64,000 bases of DNA from Clostridia bacterium (GCA_017528085.1 JAFXPH010000011.1:62001-126000); one strand, 5' to 3'. Counted from the first letter of the stretch, positions 42,656 to 51,881 are shown. The notes: generated by a model from the letters alone, not told the origin. Numbers and translations are program-made.

Positions 42656-44008
42656 ATGGATATAGGAAGAATACCACCACATGATGTGGATGCAGAGCAA
42701 GCAATTTTAGGCAGTATGCTTACAGATAAAGATGCTGTTATTGCTGCTTTAGAAATATTAAAAGAAGATGCATTCTATAGAGAAGATAATAAAATTATAT
42801 TTAGAGCTATTACTAACTTGTATTTGAGAAATGAACCTATAGATATAATTACTGTTAAAGCAGAACTAGTAGAAATGGGTGATTTGGAAAAAGCAGGAGG
42901 AATAGAGTATTTAGCCGAACTTCCACTTAAAGTCCCAACTACTGCAAATATCGAAAGATATGTAAAAATAGTAGAAGAAAAGTATATTTTAAGAAATTTG
43001 ATTTCAACTTCTAATGAACTTATTGCACTTGGATATGATGAAACAGAAGAAGTTGACTCAATTATGGATGTTGCAGAAAGAAGAATATTTGACCTAGCTC
43101 AAAAGAAGAACTCAAAAGGATATACATCAATGAAAGATGTACTTGTTAATTCTTTTGTTGAGCTAGAAAAACTATATAATATGAAGGGTAATATTGCAGG
43201 TATACCAACAGGATTTAATGACTTAGATGTAAAACTTGCAGGACTTCATAATTCAGACTTAATAATCTTAGCAGCAAGACCTGCTATGGGTAAATCTGCA
43301 TTTGCTATTAATATTGCAGCTAACGTAGCTGTTCAATCAAATGTTCCAGTTGCTATATTTAACCTAGAAATGTCAAAAGAACAAATAGGCAACAGAATTC
43401 TATGTAGTGAAGCAATGGTAGATAGTAATAAGATTAGAACAGGACAAATAGATGATGAGGATTGGGTAAAACTTGCAGGTACTATTGGTAGATTATCAGA
43501 TGCCCCAATTTATATAGATGATACACCAGGTATTACTATTACAGAAATAAGAGCTAAATGTAGAAAGTTAAAACTAGAAAAAGAAATTGGCCTTGTAGTA
43601 ATAGATTACTTGCAACTAATTGCTGGTACTGGTAAGGCAGGTAGCCGTGAGCAAGAAATTTCTGAAATCAGTAGATCACTTAAGATACTTGCTAAAGAAT
43701 TGGAAATCCCAGTTATAGCAATATCACAATTATCACGTGGTGCCGAAAAAAGAGAAGATAAAAGGCCAATGCTATCAGACTTAAGAGAGTCTGGAGCTAT
43801 CGAGCAAGATGCCGATATAGTAATGTTCCTATATAGAGATGACTATTATAATGAAGACAGTGAAAAGAAAAACGTAGCTGAAGTAATAGTTGCAAAACAA
43901 AGAAGTGGTTCAACAGGAACAGTTGAACTTGCGTGGTTACCAAGTTATACAAAGTTTGGTAATCTAGATAGAAGATATTATAATCAAGATTCAGGCGAAG
44001 AAGGATAA
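42656..44008 (+). CDS. dnaB: Replicative DNA helicase (DnaB)
   Basis: This is the hexameric 5'-3' helicase of the replication fork (called DnaC in Bacillus), 450 aa, the usual length. The N-terminal primase-interacting domain begins 'IPPHDVDAEQAILGSML'. The RecA-like domain has Walker A 'ARPAMGKSAFAI' (~205-216), Walker B 'GLVVIDYLQLI' and the sensor/arginine-finger region 'QLSRGAEKREDKRPMLSDLR'. An AAGGATGG RBS precedes the ATG. The stop overlaps the tilS start (TAATG), which implies translational coupling. Confidence 0.97.
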   Translation: MDIGRIPPHDVDAEQAILGSMLTDKDAVIAALEILKEDAFYREDNKIIFRAITNLYLRNEPIDIITVKAELVEMGDLEKAGGIEYLAELPLKVPTTANIERYVKIVEEKYILRNLISTSNELIALGYDETEEVDSIMDVAERRIFDLAQKKNSKGYTSMKDVLVNSFVELEKLYNMKGNIAGIPTGFNDLDVKLAGLHNSDLIILAARPAMGKSAFAINIAANVAVQSNVPVAIFNLEMSKEQIGNRILCSEAMVDSNKIRTGQIDDEDWVKLAGTIGRLSDAPIYIDDTPGITITEIRAKCRKLKLEKEIGLVVIDYLQLIAGTGKAGSREQEISEISRSLKILAKELEIPVIAISQLSRGAEKREDKRPMLSDLRESGAIEQDADIVMFLYRDDYYNEDSEKKNVAEVIVAKQRSGSTGTVELAWLPSYTKFGNLDRRYYNQDSGEEG

Positions 44009-45033
44009 TGTTAGAAGAGAAAGTATTAGAAACAATAAGTAAATACAATCTAGTAGAGTCAGGTGATAAGATAGTCCTTGGAGTATCAGGTGGACCTGAT
44101 TCTATTTCTATGCTTAATTTGTTCCATATGTTTATAAAAAATGGTACATTAAACTGTGGAATTTGTGTTGCACATATTAACCACGGCCTTAGGGAAAACG
44201 CTAATGGAGACGAATTGTATGTAAAAAAATATTGTGAAGAAAGAAATATTCCTTTCTATGTTTTACATGCAAATGTTGAAAAGCTTTCAAAAGAGCAGAA
44301 AAGAGGCTTAGAAGAAACAGGTAGAATGGTAAGATATCAGTTTTTTGAAGAAGTTATGAAAGAAACTGGATCTAATAAAATTGCAATTGCACACAATAAT
44401 AATGATAAGGTAGAAACAATCATAATGAATGCTCTAAGAGGTAGCGGATTAGCTGGGCTTAAAGGAATAGAACCTAAGATGAAGCATTACATTAGACCTT
44501 TGATTGAATGTACTCGAGATGAGATTGAAAACTATTGCGGAATCAATAGTTTAAATCCAAGACATGATGAAACTAATGATGAGAACGAGTATACAAGAAA
44601 CAAAATCCGAAACATCGTGATTCCTTATATTAAAGAGGAATTTAATCCAAATATCATTAATACATTTAATAGATTATCTGAAATAGTTAAGGAAGATATA
44701 GATTTCATAAATTTAATAACTAAAAACACTTACGAAAATATAGTTCTAGAGGAAATTAACTTACCTGAGAGTAATGAATATAATAAAGAAAAACCAAGTG
44801 AGATTACTCTTAATCTAAAAGCTTTTAATAAAGAAGAACAGCTAATTCAAAAGCGTCTAATCCTTTATTCAATTGAAAAGATCTTTGGAGATACACACGA
44901 GATTGAAAAAGTAAATATTGATGACATTATTAAGCTATGCAATCGTGGAATTGGTAATAAATTTCTAATGCCAAACAAGAAAACTAAAATTGTAATCAAA
45001 AATAAAAATATTGTGATTATGTCTGTAATATAA
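44008..45033 (+). CDS. tilS: tRNA(Ile)-lysidine synthase
   Basis: TilS uses ATP and lysine to convert C34 of tRNA-Ile(CAU) to lysidine, so that it reads AUA; this is essential in an AT-rich genome that uses ATA heavily. The PP-loop 'SGGPDS' is at residues 27-32, with 'AHINHGLRENA' and 'ETGRMVRYQFFEE' downstream and 'IAHNNNDKVETIIMNALRGSG' matching the family. At 341 aa it is a shorter form; much of the C-terminal domain of longer TilS proteins appears reduced. The ATG overlaps the dnaB stop by one base. The hpt gene that often sits between tilS and ftsH is absent. Confidence 0.94.
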   Translation: MLEEKVLETISKYNLVESGDKIVLGVSGGPDSISMLNLFHMFIKNGTLNCGICVAHINHGLRENANGDELYVKKYCEERNIPFYVLHANVEKLSKEQKRGLEETGRMVRYQFFEEVMKETGSNKIAIAHNNNDKVETIIMNALRGSGLAGLKGIEPKMKHYIRPLIECTRDEIENYCGINSLNPRHDETNDENEYTRNKIRNIVIPYIKEEFNPNIINTFNRLSEIVKEDIDFINLITKNTYENIVLEEINLPESNEYNKEKPSEITLNLKAFNKEEQLIQKRLILYSIEKIFGDTHEIEKVNIDDIIKLCNRGIGNKFLMPNKKTKIVIKNKNIVIMSVI

Positions 45034-45093
45034 GTTTCCCTAAAAGACTTGAAAACACTTATGTTACAGGCATATTTCTTTTTTCGAAATTTG

Positions 45094-45122
45094 TTGTTTT
45101 TGGCTTTTTCCTATGCTATATT
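45094..45122 (+). promoter_or_regulatory. Promoter for ftsH
   Basis: TTGTTT (45094-45099), a 17-base spacer and TATATT (45117-45122), ~42 bases upstream of the ftsH TTG start. The match to sigma-A consensus is moderate. Confidence 0.55.
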
Positions 45123-45164
45123 ATGCTTATAAAATAATATATGTAGGAAACGGAGGAAAAAACT

Positions 45165-46994
45165 TTGAAGAAAGGAATTAAAATTGTATACATTTGTATA
45201 ATAGCTCTTATTTTATCATGTATTTTTCAGAGTTATTATAACGGAAAAGTAAAAACAATTAAGTATTCTGAACTAGTAAGTCAAATTAATAGTGGTGAAA
45301 TAGGACTCATTTCTATATCTTCAGATCAAAGAACAGTAACTGCATTTACTAAAGGCGAAGCATCAGAAATTTCTGGTGAAACAGATTATTCAAAATCAAC
45401 TAAGATGATTGCTTCTATACCTAGCATTGATGTGCTTGTTGAACAAATTAATAATCAAATAGTAAGTGGACAATTAGAAGTTGAACAGGAAGAAGAAAGT
45501 CCATTAGAGATGGCATTTACATACTTTGCACCAATTATAGGATTTCTTATTTTAGCATTTATATTCTTACTATTCATGAATCCAAGCCAAAACAACAATA
45601 AGTCAATGAACTTTGGAAAGAACAAAGCCAGAATGCTTACAGCAAATGATAAAAACAAAGTTACATTCAAAGATGTTGCAGGTTTAAAAGAAGAAAAAGA
45701 AGAATTACAGGAGATAGTTGATTTCTTAAAAAATCCAAAGAAATACACAGACATGGGTGCTAGAATTCCAAAAGGAGTTTTACTTGTAGGTCATCCAGGT
45801 ACTGGTAAAACATTACTTGCAAAAGCAATTGCAGGAGAAGCAGAAGTACCATTCTTTATCATAAGTGGTTCTGACTTCGTAGAAATGTTTGTTGGTGTTG
45901 GTGCATCAAGAGTAAGAGATTTATTCGCAGATGCTAAGAAAAATGCTCCTTGTATAGTATTTATAGATGAGATTGATGCCGTTGGACGTCAAAGAGGTGC
46001 AGGCCTTGGTGGTGGACATGATGAAAGAGAGCAAACATTAAATCAATTATTAGTTGAGATGGATGGTTTCGCAGCTAATGAAGGTGTTATAGTTCTAGCA
46101 GCAACAAACAGACCTGACGTACTTGATAAGGCATTATTAAGAGCTGGTAGATTCGATAGACAAATTGTTATTGGTACACCAGATGTTAAAGCAAGAGAAG
46201 AAATATTAGAAGTTCATGCAAGAAAGAAAAAATTAGCTGATGATGTTGATCTAAAAACAATCGCTAAAAACACAGCTGGTTTTGCAGGAGCTGATTTAGA
46301 GAACGTATTAAATGAAGCTGCACTTTTAGCAGCAAGAAGAAATAAAATGGAAATTGGAATGCCAGAGATTGAAGAAGCAATGGTTAAAGTTTCAATGGGA
46401 CCTGAGAAGAAATCAAAGGTTATAAATGAAAGAGAAAAGAAACTTGTTTCATACCACGAAGCTGGACATGCAATTTCAAGTTACTTCTTGGAAACACAAG
46501 ATGATGTTCATCAAATTTCTATCATACCAAGAGGTATGGCTGGTGGTTATACAATGTATAAACCATCTGAAGATAAATCATTCTTAAGTAAAAAAGAAAT
46601 GGAAGAAAACTTAGTATCATTATTAGGTGGTAGAGTTGCAGAAGAACTTATATTAGGTGATATCTCAACTGGAGCAAGTAACGATATTGAAAGAGCTACA
46701 AAAATAGCTAGACAAATGGTTACTAAATATGGTATGAGTAAAGAAGTAGGAACTATTACATTTGGTTCTGAACAAGAAAATGTATTCTTAGGAAGAGATT
46801 TAGCTACACAAAGAGATTATAGTGAAGCTACAGCAGCTTTAATAGATTCTGAAGTAAAGAGAATCATAGATGAAGCATATAAGAAAACAACAGATATTTT
46901 AAAGAGCCATGAAGATAAATTACATGCAGTTGCTGCTGTATTAATGGAAAAAGAAAAAATTGACGGTGATGAATTTACAGAAATAATGAAATAG
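45165..46994 (+). CDS. ftsH: ATP-dependent zinc metalloprotease FtsH
   Basis: FtsH is a membrane-anchored AAA+ protease that degrades misfolded membrane and regulatory proteins. The 609-aa product starts at TTG (45165) after GGAGG. It has a membrane helix at ~5-21, an extracytoplasmic FtsH-ext domain and a second helix at ~120-142. The AAA module has Walker A 'GHPGTGKT' (209-216), where His replaces the second residue of the common GPPGTGKT. Walker B '[16 protein letters not shown]' and the second region of homology '[19 protein letters not shown]' are canonical. The protease site is H431-EAGH435. A 52-aa membrane ORF follows 16 bases after the stop with its own RBS. Confidence 0.97.
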   Translation: MKKGIKIVYICIIALILSCIFQSYYNGKVKTIKYSELVSQINSGEIGLISISSDQRTVTAFTKGEASEISGETDYSKSTKMIASIPSIDVLVEQINNQIVSGQLEVEQEEESPLEMAFTYFAPIIGFLILAFIFLLFMNPSQNNNKSMNFGKNKARMLTANDKNKVTFKDVAGLKEEKEELQEIVDFLKNPKKYTDMGARIPKGVLLVGHPGTGKTLLAKAIAGEAEVPFFIISGSDFVEMFVGVGASRVRDLFADAKKNAPCIVFIDEIDAVGRQRGAGLGGGHDEREQTLNQLLVEMDGFAANEGVIVLAATNRPDVLDKALLRAGRFDRQIVIGTPDVKAREEILEVHARKKKLADDVDLKTIAKNTAGFAGADLENVLNEAALLAARRNKMEIGMPEIEEAMVKVSMGPEKKSKVINEREKKLVSYHEAGHAISSYFLETQDDVHQISIIPRGMAGGYTMYKPSEDKSFLSKKEMEENLVSLLGGRVAEELILGDISTGASNDIERATKIARQMVTKYGMSKEVGTITFGSEQENVFLGRDLATQRDYSEATAALIDSEVKRIIDEAYKKTTDILKSHEDKLHAVAAVLMEKEKIDGDEFTEIMK

Positions 46995-47010
46995 GAATAG
47001 GAGGTTTAAA

Positions 47011-47169
47011 ATGGGAGAAGAGTCTAACGTAATAGTTAAATTATTAGTCTTAATAATAGTCTTTTGTATGATATTTGCTTTTAAAGTAATGTATAAAAAT
47101 ACTCACTCTCAGGTAAAACCTATCGAACCAACAAACACAGTTACAGAATTAACAAACGAAATACAATAA
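47011..47169 (+). CDS. Small single-pass membrane protein (52 aa), unknown function
   Basis: The ATG at 47011 follows a perfect AGGAGG at a 6-base spacing and gives 52 codons ending in TAA. The product begins 'MGEESNVIVKLLVLIIVFC', has one hydrophobic helix (~8-26) and ends in a polar tail with 'PIEPTNTVTEL'. It starts 16 bases after ftsH and lies before the only terminator of that unit, so it is co-transcribed with ftsH. I recognise no family. A role near FtsH, such as substrate, adaptor or inhibitor, is only suggested by position. The strong RBS, helix and terminator make it a credible real gene. Confidence 0.75.
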   Translation: MGEESNVIVKLLVLIIVFCMIFAFKVMYKNTHSQVKPIEPTNTVTELTNEIQ

Positions 47170-47177
47170 AAGAAATT

Positions 47178-47209
47178 AAAGCCATTAGCGATAAGCTAAT
47201 GGCTTTTTT
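47178..47209 (+). terminator. Terminator of the ftsH unit
   Basis: A perfect 12-bp stem (47178-47189 with 47195-47206) with a 5-base loop and a T-run, 8 bases after the small membrane ORF. Confidence 0.93.
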
Positions 47210-47380
47210 GATTGCTTTCATATAAAAATTTTAAAAAAATTTAAAAATAAAATAGATTTCTTAAAATCAAGTGGTAATAATGCTTTCGAGATTTATGATA
47301 AATAACGCTAATCAAGACCTCTAAAAATAATCATTGAAATTACTATAATTCTAAGGTTAGGAAACATAATGATAATTTGT

Positions 47381-47408
47381 TTGACATTATTTTTTAATTT
47401 AATATAAT
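47381..47408 (+). promoter_or_regulatory. Sigma-A promoter for the nrdD-like gene
   Basis: Consensus TTGACA (47381-47386), a 16-base spacer and consensus TATAAT (47403-47408), 23 bases upstream of the ATG. I looked for a paired NrdR-box-like sequence in the 220 bases upstream and did not see a convincing one. Confidence 0.82.
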
Positions 47409-47431
47409 GCAACTAGAGGAGGGCATCTATT

Positions 47432-49417
47432 ATGAAAGTAATCAAAAGAGATGGAAGAAAAGTTGATTATGATAGAGATAGAATCATAATAGCCATTAGC
47501 CGTGCAAATAGAGATGTTAGTGGTAAAGATAAAATATCTAGATCTTCTATTGAATGTATTACGAGCTACATAGAAAGCCTAAATAGATCCTCAATATCAA
47601 TAGAAGAAATACAAGATATTATTGAAGAAAAGCTAATGGAATTTGGAAAATACGCTTTAGCTAAAAAGTACATTTTATATAGAGAAAAACATGCGTTAAT
47701 TCGTAAGTATCATAGTACTGATGAAAATGTATTATCATTAGTTAAAAACTCTGATAAAGCCATTGTGGAAGCAAATAACGATACTTATATTGCTTCCAAT
47801 CAAAGAGATTTAATTGCAGGAGAAGTATCTAATGATTTAACAGATAGATTATTACTTCCAGAAAGAATAGTGAAGGCACAAAATGAAGGCGCTATTCATT
47901 TTCATAATAAAGATTATTTCATTCAACCAATTAATAATTGCTGCATAGTAAATATAGGAGACATGTTAGATAATGGAACAGTTATTAATGGTAAGATGAT
48001 TGAAAGCCCAAAGAGTTTTGAAGTAGCTTGCATAGTTACAACTCAAATAATTGCAAACATAGCAAGTAACCAATATGGTGGTCAATCAATAGATATAAGA
48101 CATCTAGGAAAATATTTAAGGAAAACATATGATAAAGCATTTAAGAAATATAATGAAGAAGGTTTTAGTGAAGAAGAAGCCAGAAAAATAGCTGATTTAA
48201 GAAAAAAAGAAGACCTTAAAGCTGGCATTCAAATAATGCAATATCAGTTAAATACACTCATGACAACTAATGGTCAAACTCCATTTGTTACTCTATTTAT
48301 GTATGTAGATAGCAATAATGAATATGTAGAAGAAATAGCATTAATAATAGAAGAAATATTAAATCAAAGATTACAAGGAATAAAGAATGATTTGGGCGAG
48401 TATATTACTCCAGCATTCCCAAAACTAGTATATGTTTTAGATGAAAACAATTGCTTAAAAGGTGGTAAATATGATTATTTAACAAGATTAGCTATTAAAT
48501 GTTCATCTAAAACTATATATCCTGATTATATCTCAGCTAAACAGATGAGAAAGAATTATGAAGGAAATGTATTTAGTCCAATGGGATGTAGAAACTTCCT
48601 TATGCCTTGGAAAGATGAAAATGGTAATTATAAATTTGAAGGAAGATTTAACCAAGGTGTTGTTAGTTTAAATTTGCCACAGATAGGTATTTTAGCTAAT
48701 TGTGATGAAGATAAGTTTTGGAAATTATTTGATAAAAGACTAGAACTATGTAAAGATGCACTAATATGCAGGCATAATGCACTTTTAGGAACTAAATCAG
48801 ATATAAGTCCAATTCACTGGCAATATGGTGCAATAGCAAGACTTAAAAAAGGAGAGAAGATAGACAATTTACTATATGGTGGATATTCATCTATTTCACT
48901 TGGATATATTGGATTATATGAACTAACAAAGTTAATGAAAGGTGTTTCACAAACTGAGCCTGAGGGATTTAAGTTTGCTTTAGAAGTAATGAATTACATG
49001 AAGGCTAAGACTTTAAAATGGAGCAAAGAGACTAATATAGGATTTGATTTATATGGAACACCATCAGATAGTTTATGCCATAAGTTTGCTAAAATTGATA
49101 AAGAAAGATTTGGCGATATAAAAGATATAACAGATAAAGGATATTATACGAACTCATATCATATTGATGAAAGACAAAGGATTAATGCTCTAGATAAGTT
49201 ACTTATTGAAAGCAAGTTTCAATCAATCTCAAATGGTGGATCAATTTCTTATATAGAAATATCAAATAATATAGATGATATTGAAAAGCTAATTGGATTT
49301 ATTTATGACAATGTTCAATATGTTGAGTTTAATTCTAAACCTGAATCAAACACTGTACATGGAGGAGAAAATAAAGGAAAAACTAAAGAAAAAAATCTTA
49401 ATAAAGTAATAATATAA
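47432..49417 (+). CDS. nrdD: NrdD-like anaerobic ribonucleoside-triphosphate reductase lacking the C-terminal glycyl-radical domain
   Basis: Class III reductases make dNTPs anaerobically using a C-terminal glycyl radical installed by NrdG. The 661-aa product has an N-terminal ATP-cone ('MKVIKRDGRKVDYDRDRI') and the full barrel: 'NIGDMLDNGTVINGKMIE', C200 in 'FEVACIVTTQ', 'ASNQYGGQSIDIRHLG', and C386 in 'SPMGCRNFL', the active-site cysteine region. It ends after 'YDNVQYVEFNSKPES' with a short polar tail. The usual ~60-70 residues with two CxxC zinc pairs and 'RVCGYLG' are missing. The downstream 140 bases do not encode them in any frame, and no nrdG follows. It may be inactive, complemented by a separate radical-domain protein, or a degenerate paralogue. 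Confidence 0.85.
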   Translation: MKVIKRDGRKVDYDRDRIIIAISRANRDVSGKDKISRSSIECITSYIESLNRSSISIEEIQDIIEEKLMEFGKYALAKKYILYREKHALIRKYHSTDENVLSLVKNSDKAIVEANNDTYIASNQRDLIAGEVSNDLTDRLLLPERIVKAQNEGAIHFHNKDYFIQPINNCCIVNIGDMLDNGTVINGKMIESPKSFEVACIVTTQIIANIASNQYGGQSIDIRHLGKYLRKTYDKAFKKYNEEGFSEEEARKIADLRKKEDLKAGIQIMQYQLNTLMTTNGQTPFVTLFMYVDSNNEYVEEIALIIEEILNQRLQGIKNDLGEYITPAFPKLVYVLDENNCLKGGKYDYLTRLAIKCSSKTIYPDYISAKQMRKNYEGNVFSPMGCRNFLMPWKDENGNYKFEGRFNQGVVSLNLPQIGILANCDEDKFWKLFDKRLELCKDALICRHNALLGTKSDISPIHWQYGAIARLKKGEKIDNLLYGGYSSISLGYIGLYELTKLMKGVSQTEPEGFKFALEVMNYMKAKTLKWSKETNIGFDLYGTPSDSLCHKFAKIDKERFGDIKDITDKGYYTNSYHIDERQRINALDKLLIESKFQSISNGGSISYIEISNNIDDIEKLIGFIYDNVQYVEFNSKPESNTVHGGENKGKTKEKNLNKVII

Positions 49418-49424
49418 ATATGTG

Positions 49425-49453
49425 TTGAACATATTAATGATAAGACATATAAT
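49425..49453 (+). promoter_or_regulatory. Promoter for prs
   Basis: TTGAAC (49425-49430), a 17-base spacer and TATAAT (49448-49453), about 105 bases upstream of prs. No terminator separates it from the NrdD-like gene. Confidence 0.6.
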
Positions 49454-49557
49454 GAGGCTGTAAGAACATCTATTAGTTTATTATTGATATAAGTGATAAA
49501 GGAGCTGATAAAGGTAAACTACCTAAAATAGAATAAAAAAGAAATGGGAGGTAACTA

Positions 49558-50499
49558 ATGGAAAATTTAAAGATTTTCGCATGTAGTGATTCAGCAGAAG
49601 ATTTTACACAAAAAGTATGTAATCACCTTGGAATAGAGCAAGGACAGATTACAAGAATGAAATTTAAGAATGATAATAATTTCGTTCAAATCTTAGAAAC
49701 GGTTAGAGATAAGGATGTTTTTGTAATTCAAACAACTGAACCGCCAGTAAACGAAAGAATAATGGAGATGTTAATAACTGTTGATGCTATAAAGAGAGCT
49801 TCAGCAAAGAGAATAACAGTGGTTTTACCATATTATATTTATTGTAGATCAGACAAAAAAGATCAACCTAGAATTCCAGTAACAGCTAAATTATTAGCTC
49901 AACTAATTGAAGCTGCTGGTGCAGATAGGGTACTTACTTGCGATTTACACAATAAAGCTATTCAATCATACTTTAATATAAATTGTGATGTTTTAACAGG
50001 AAGCAACCTTCTTCAAAACTATTTCGATAGTTTAAATATAGAAGATAAAGTTGTTGTGGCTACAGATGCAGGTAGCTCAAAGAGAGCATATGCATATGCA
50101 AAGCATTTTGGATGTCCAATAGCAATGGTAGATAAAAGAAGAGATGGAAATGATGATAAAGCAATTGCAACAAGTGTAATTGGTGAGATAGAAGGAAAAA
50201 ATGCATTAGTATTTGATGATGAGGTAGATACAGCAGGATCTATTATTGAAACAGTAAAAGTTATTAAAAAATTTGGCGCAAAGGATGTATATGTAGGCTG
50301 TACACATGGAGTACTTTCTGATAAAGCTGTAAGCAGAATTAAAGATTCACCAATCAAGGAATTCGTTATGACAAGCACAATTCCGCTTCCAGAATCAAAG
50401 AAAACTGATAAGATAACAGTTATATCTATTTCTGAATTGTTTGCAGAAGCAATTCGTAGAATTCATAACGCTACTTCTATAGGAGAATTATTTGAGTAA
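49558..50499 (+). CDS. prs: Ribose-phosphate pyrophosphokinase (PRPP synthetase)
   Basis: Prs transfers pyrophosphate from ATP to ribose-5-phosphate, giving PRPP for nucleotide, His and Trp synthesis. The 313-aa length fits the class I enzyme. Seen: 'YYIYCRSDKKDQPRIPVTAK' (the usual catalytic RxD...PRxPI/V-tAK block), 'VLTCDLHNKAIQSYF' and the PRPP loop 'VFDDEVDTAGSI', slightly different from the common DDMIDTAGT. The ATG follows GGGAGGT. The nearest neighbour upstream is the NrdD-like gene, another nucleotide gene; rpsU downstream has its own promoter. Confidence 0.95.
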   Translation: MENLKIFACSDSAEDFTQKVCNHLGIEQGQITRMKFKNDNNFVQILETVRDKDVFVIQTTEPPVNERIMEMLITVDAIKRASAKRITVVLPYYIYCRSDKKDQPRIPVTAKLLAQLIEAAGADRVLTCDLHNKAIQSYFNINCDVLTGSNLLQNYFDSLNIEDKVVVATDAGSSKRAYAYAKHFGCPIAMVDKRRDGNDDKAIATSVIGEIEGKNALVFDDEVDTAGSIIETVKVIKKFGAKDVYVGCTHGVLSDKAVSRIKDSPIKEFVMTSTIPLPESKKTDKITVISISELFAEAIRRIHNATSIGELFE

Positions 50500-50505
50500 T
50501 AAATA

Positions 50506-50535
50506 TTGACATTTTCAAGGGTTCTAATGTATAAT
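50506..50535 (+). promoter_or_regulatory. Sigma-A promoter for rpsU
   Basis: Consensus TTGACA (50506-50511), an 18-base spacer and TATAAT (50530-50535). The ~85-base leader contains a small hairpin (tacct/aggta near 50553-50569). Confidence 0.8.
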
Positions 50536-50624
50536 AGTAACCAGTTAAAGCTACCTAGTGATTAGGTAATGCTAATAAAAACAATCCCACAAGATGTTTT
50601 TTAGCTTCGGAAGGAGGGGAAAAG

Positions 50625-50795
50625 ATGTCAGAAATTAGAGTTAATAATGGTAATATAGAAGATGCTCTTAAAAGATTTAAGAGACAATGTGCTAGAAATG
50701 GAGTGCTACAAGAAGTAAGAAAAAGAGAACATTATGAAAAACCTAGCGTAAAGAGAAAGAAAAAATCAGAGGCTGCTAGAAAAAGAAAATTTTAA
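50625..50795 (+). CDS. rpsU: 30S ribosomal protein S21
   Basis: The 56-aa product begins '[20 protein letters not shown]' and ends in the basic, Lys/Arg-rich helix '[14 protein letters not shown]', the standard S21 layout and length. S21 sits on the small-subunit platform near the anti-Shine-Dalgarno sequence. A strong AAGGAGGGG precedes the ATG at 50625. It is followed by a terminator and then yqeY, the common Firmicutes order. Confidence 0.95.
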   Translation: MSEIRVNNGNIEDALKRFKRQCARNGVLQEVRKREHYEKPSVKRKKKSEAARKRKF

Positions 50796-50811
50796 TAGTT
50801 AATTAATGTGG

Positions 50812-50837
50812 GAGTGCTAGGAATAGCACTCTTTTTT
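50812..50837 (+). terminator. rpsU terminator
   Basis: A 7-bp stem (gagtgct 50812-50818 with agcactc 50825-50831), a 6-base loop and six T. It probably allows some read-through into yqeY 32 bases later. Confidence 0.85.
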
Positions 50838-50868
50838 ATTTATACTAATAGTGAAAAGGAGAGTAGTT

Positions 50869-51309
50869 ATGTTAAAAGACCAATTATTAAATGATTTAAA
50901 AGATGCAATGAAAAACAAAGATGAACTTAAAAAGAATACTGTTCAAATGATTAGAGCAGCAATCTTACAAGTTGAAAAAGATAATGGTATCGAACTTGAT
51001 GATGCTAAAATTCTAGAAGTAATCGCTAAAGAATCAAAGAAAAGAATAGATGCAGCTGCAGATTTTGAAAAAAGTGGAAGAGAAGACTTGATTGAACAAA
51101 ATAGAAAAGAGTTAGAAATTATTAGTTCTTATCTTCCAAAGCAACTTTCTGTTGAAGAAGTTGAAGAAAAAGTCAAAGAAATTATATCAAAAGTTGGAGC
51201 TCAATCAATTAAAGACATGGGACTTGTTATGAAAGAAGCCAAAAATGAACTTGGTGTTACTGCTAATGGTAAGGTAATTAGTGATGCAGTTAAAAAATTA
51301 CTATCTTAG
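50869..51309 (+). CDS. yqeY: GatB/YqeY domain protein
   Basis: A 146-aa YqeY-family protein beginning 'MLKDQLLNDLKDAMKNKDEL'. It is helical and related to the tail domain of the GatB subunit of tRNA-dependent amidotransferase; a role with tRNA is proposed for the family but unproven. The ATG at 50869 follows AAAGGAGAG at good spacing; the GTG at 50851 lies upstream of that RBS and is rejected. 'LEIISSYLPKQLSVEEVEEK' and 'KDMGLVMKEAKNELGVTANG' are typical family segments. The order rpsU-yqeY is conserved in Firmicutes. Confidence 0.93.
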   Translation: MLKDQLLNDLKDAMKNKDELKKNTVQMIRAAILQVEKDNGIELDDAKILEVIAKESKKRIDAAADFEKSGREDLIEQNRKELEIISSYLPKQLSVEEVEEKVKEIISKVGAQSIKDMGLVMKEAKNELGVTANGKVISDAVKKLLS

Positions 51310-51335
51310 TTCAAAATTTTAATCATGATTTTAGA

Positions 51336-51369
51336 AGTGGATCTTATACAAAAATAAGGTCCATTTTTT
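51336..51369 (+). terminator. yqeY terminator
   Basis: A 12-bp stem with two G-U pairs (51336-51347 with 51354-51365), a 6-base loop and a T-run, 26 bases after the stop. Confidence 0.88.
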
Positions 51370-51813
51370 GTTCTCAAAATTTATAAAATTATCACTTTTA
51401 AAAATTGTGGATAACTAATTTTCTACTAGGGAATAGTGGGATACAAAAAAGTAACTCCAAACGAGTCTGTAAACCGATGCTTAAAATACCCGATACGAAA
51501 GAGTTTTGGGACTTATCAACAAGAAAAAATGAACATTTTTAAAAAAATAAAAAATAATTTTTTATGCATAAATCCGTAATGTTACAGAAGATTTACAAAA
51601 CAAATTTTGACAAAAAACTATCAACAATCGTTAAGATTATGTATACTATTTACGATAAAAGTTGAAATTAAAGGAAAAAATGAGTAAAAAATAATCAAAA
51701 ATTTAGCGTTTTTTATTGATTTTTTTGACAAATCGTAGTAGAATAGAAACAGGTGCGAGATTTTACGCAAATCATTGTTGTAAGTTTTTTACAATAATGA
51801 AATGTAAATGAAA

Positions 51814-51841
51814 TTGACTTAAACTTTATATAACTTATAAT
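51814..51841 (+). promoter_or_regulatory. Sigma-A promoter for the thioester/DUF11 surface gene
   Basis: TTGACT (51814-51819), a 16-base spacer and consensus TATAAT (51836-51841), 40 bases upstream of the ATG at 51882. Confidence 0.8.
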
Positions 51842-51881
51842 ATATATAAGTAGTATTATGATAATAAAGGAAGGTAAAAAG

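Larger units (their letters stand above)
51310..51881. other. Intergenic region upstream of the thioester/DUF11 surface gene
   Basis: This 572-base stretch has no credible ORF. It contains the yqeY terminator (51336-51369) and a sequence identical to the complement of the DnaA-box consensus TTATCCACA (51406-51414). A more G/C-containing patch with several short complementary segments lies at ~51425-51515, a hairpin at ~51773-51797, and the promoter at 51814-51841. I cannot match the patch to a known riboswitch class. Confidence 0.6.

Noticed and set aside
49418-49557. Missing NrdD C-terminus recoverable by frameshift downstream
   Set aside because: No frame after 49417 shows CxxC pairs or an RVxGY motif; the region carries the prs promoter instead.
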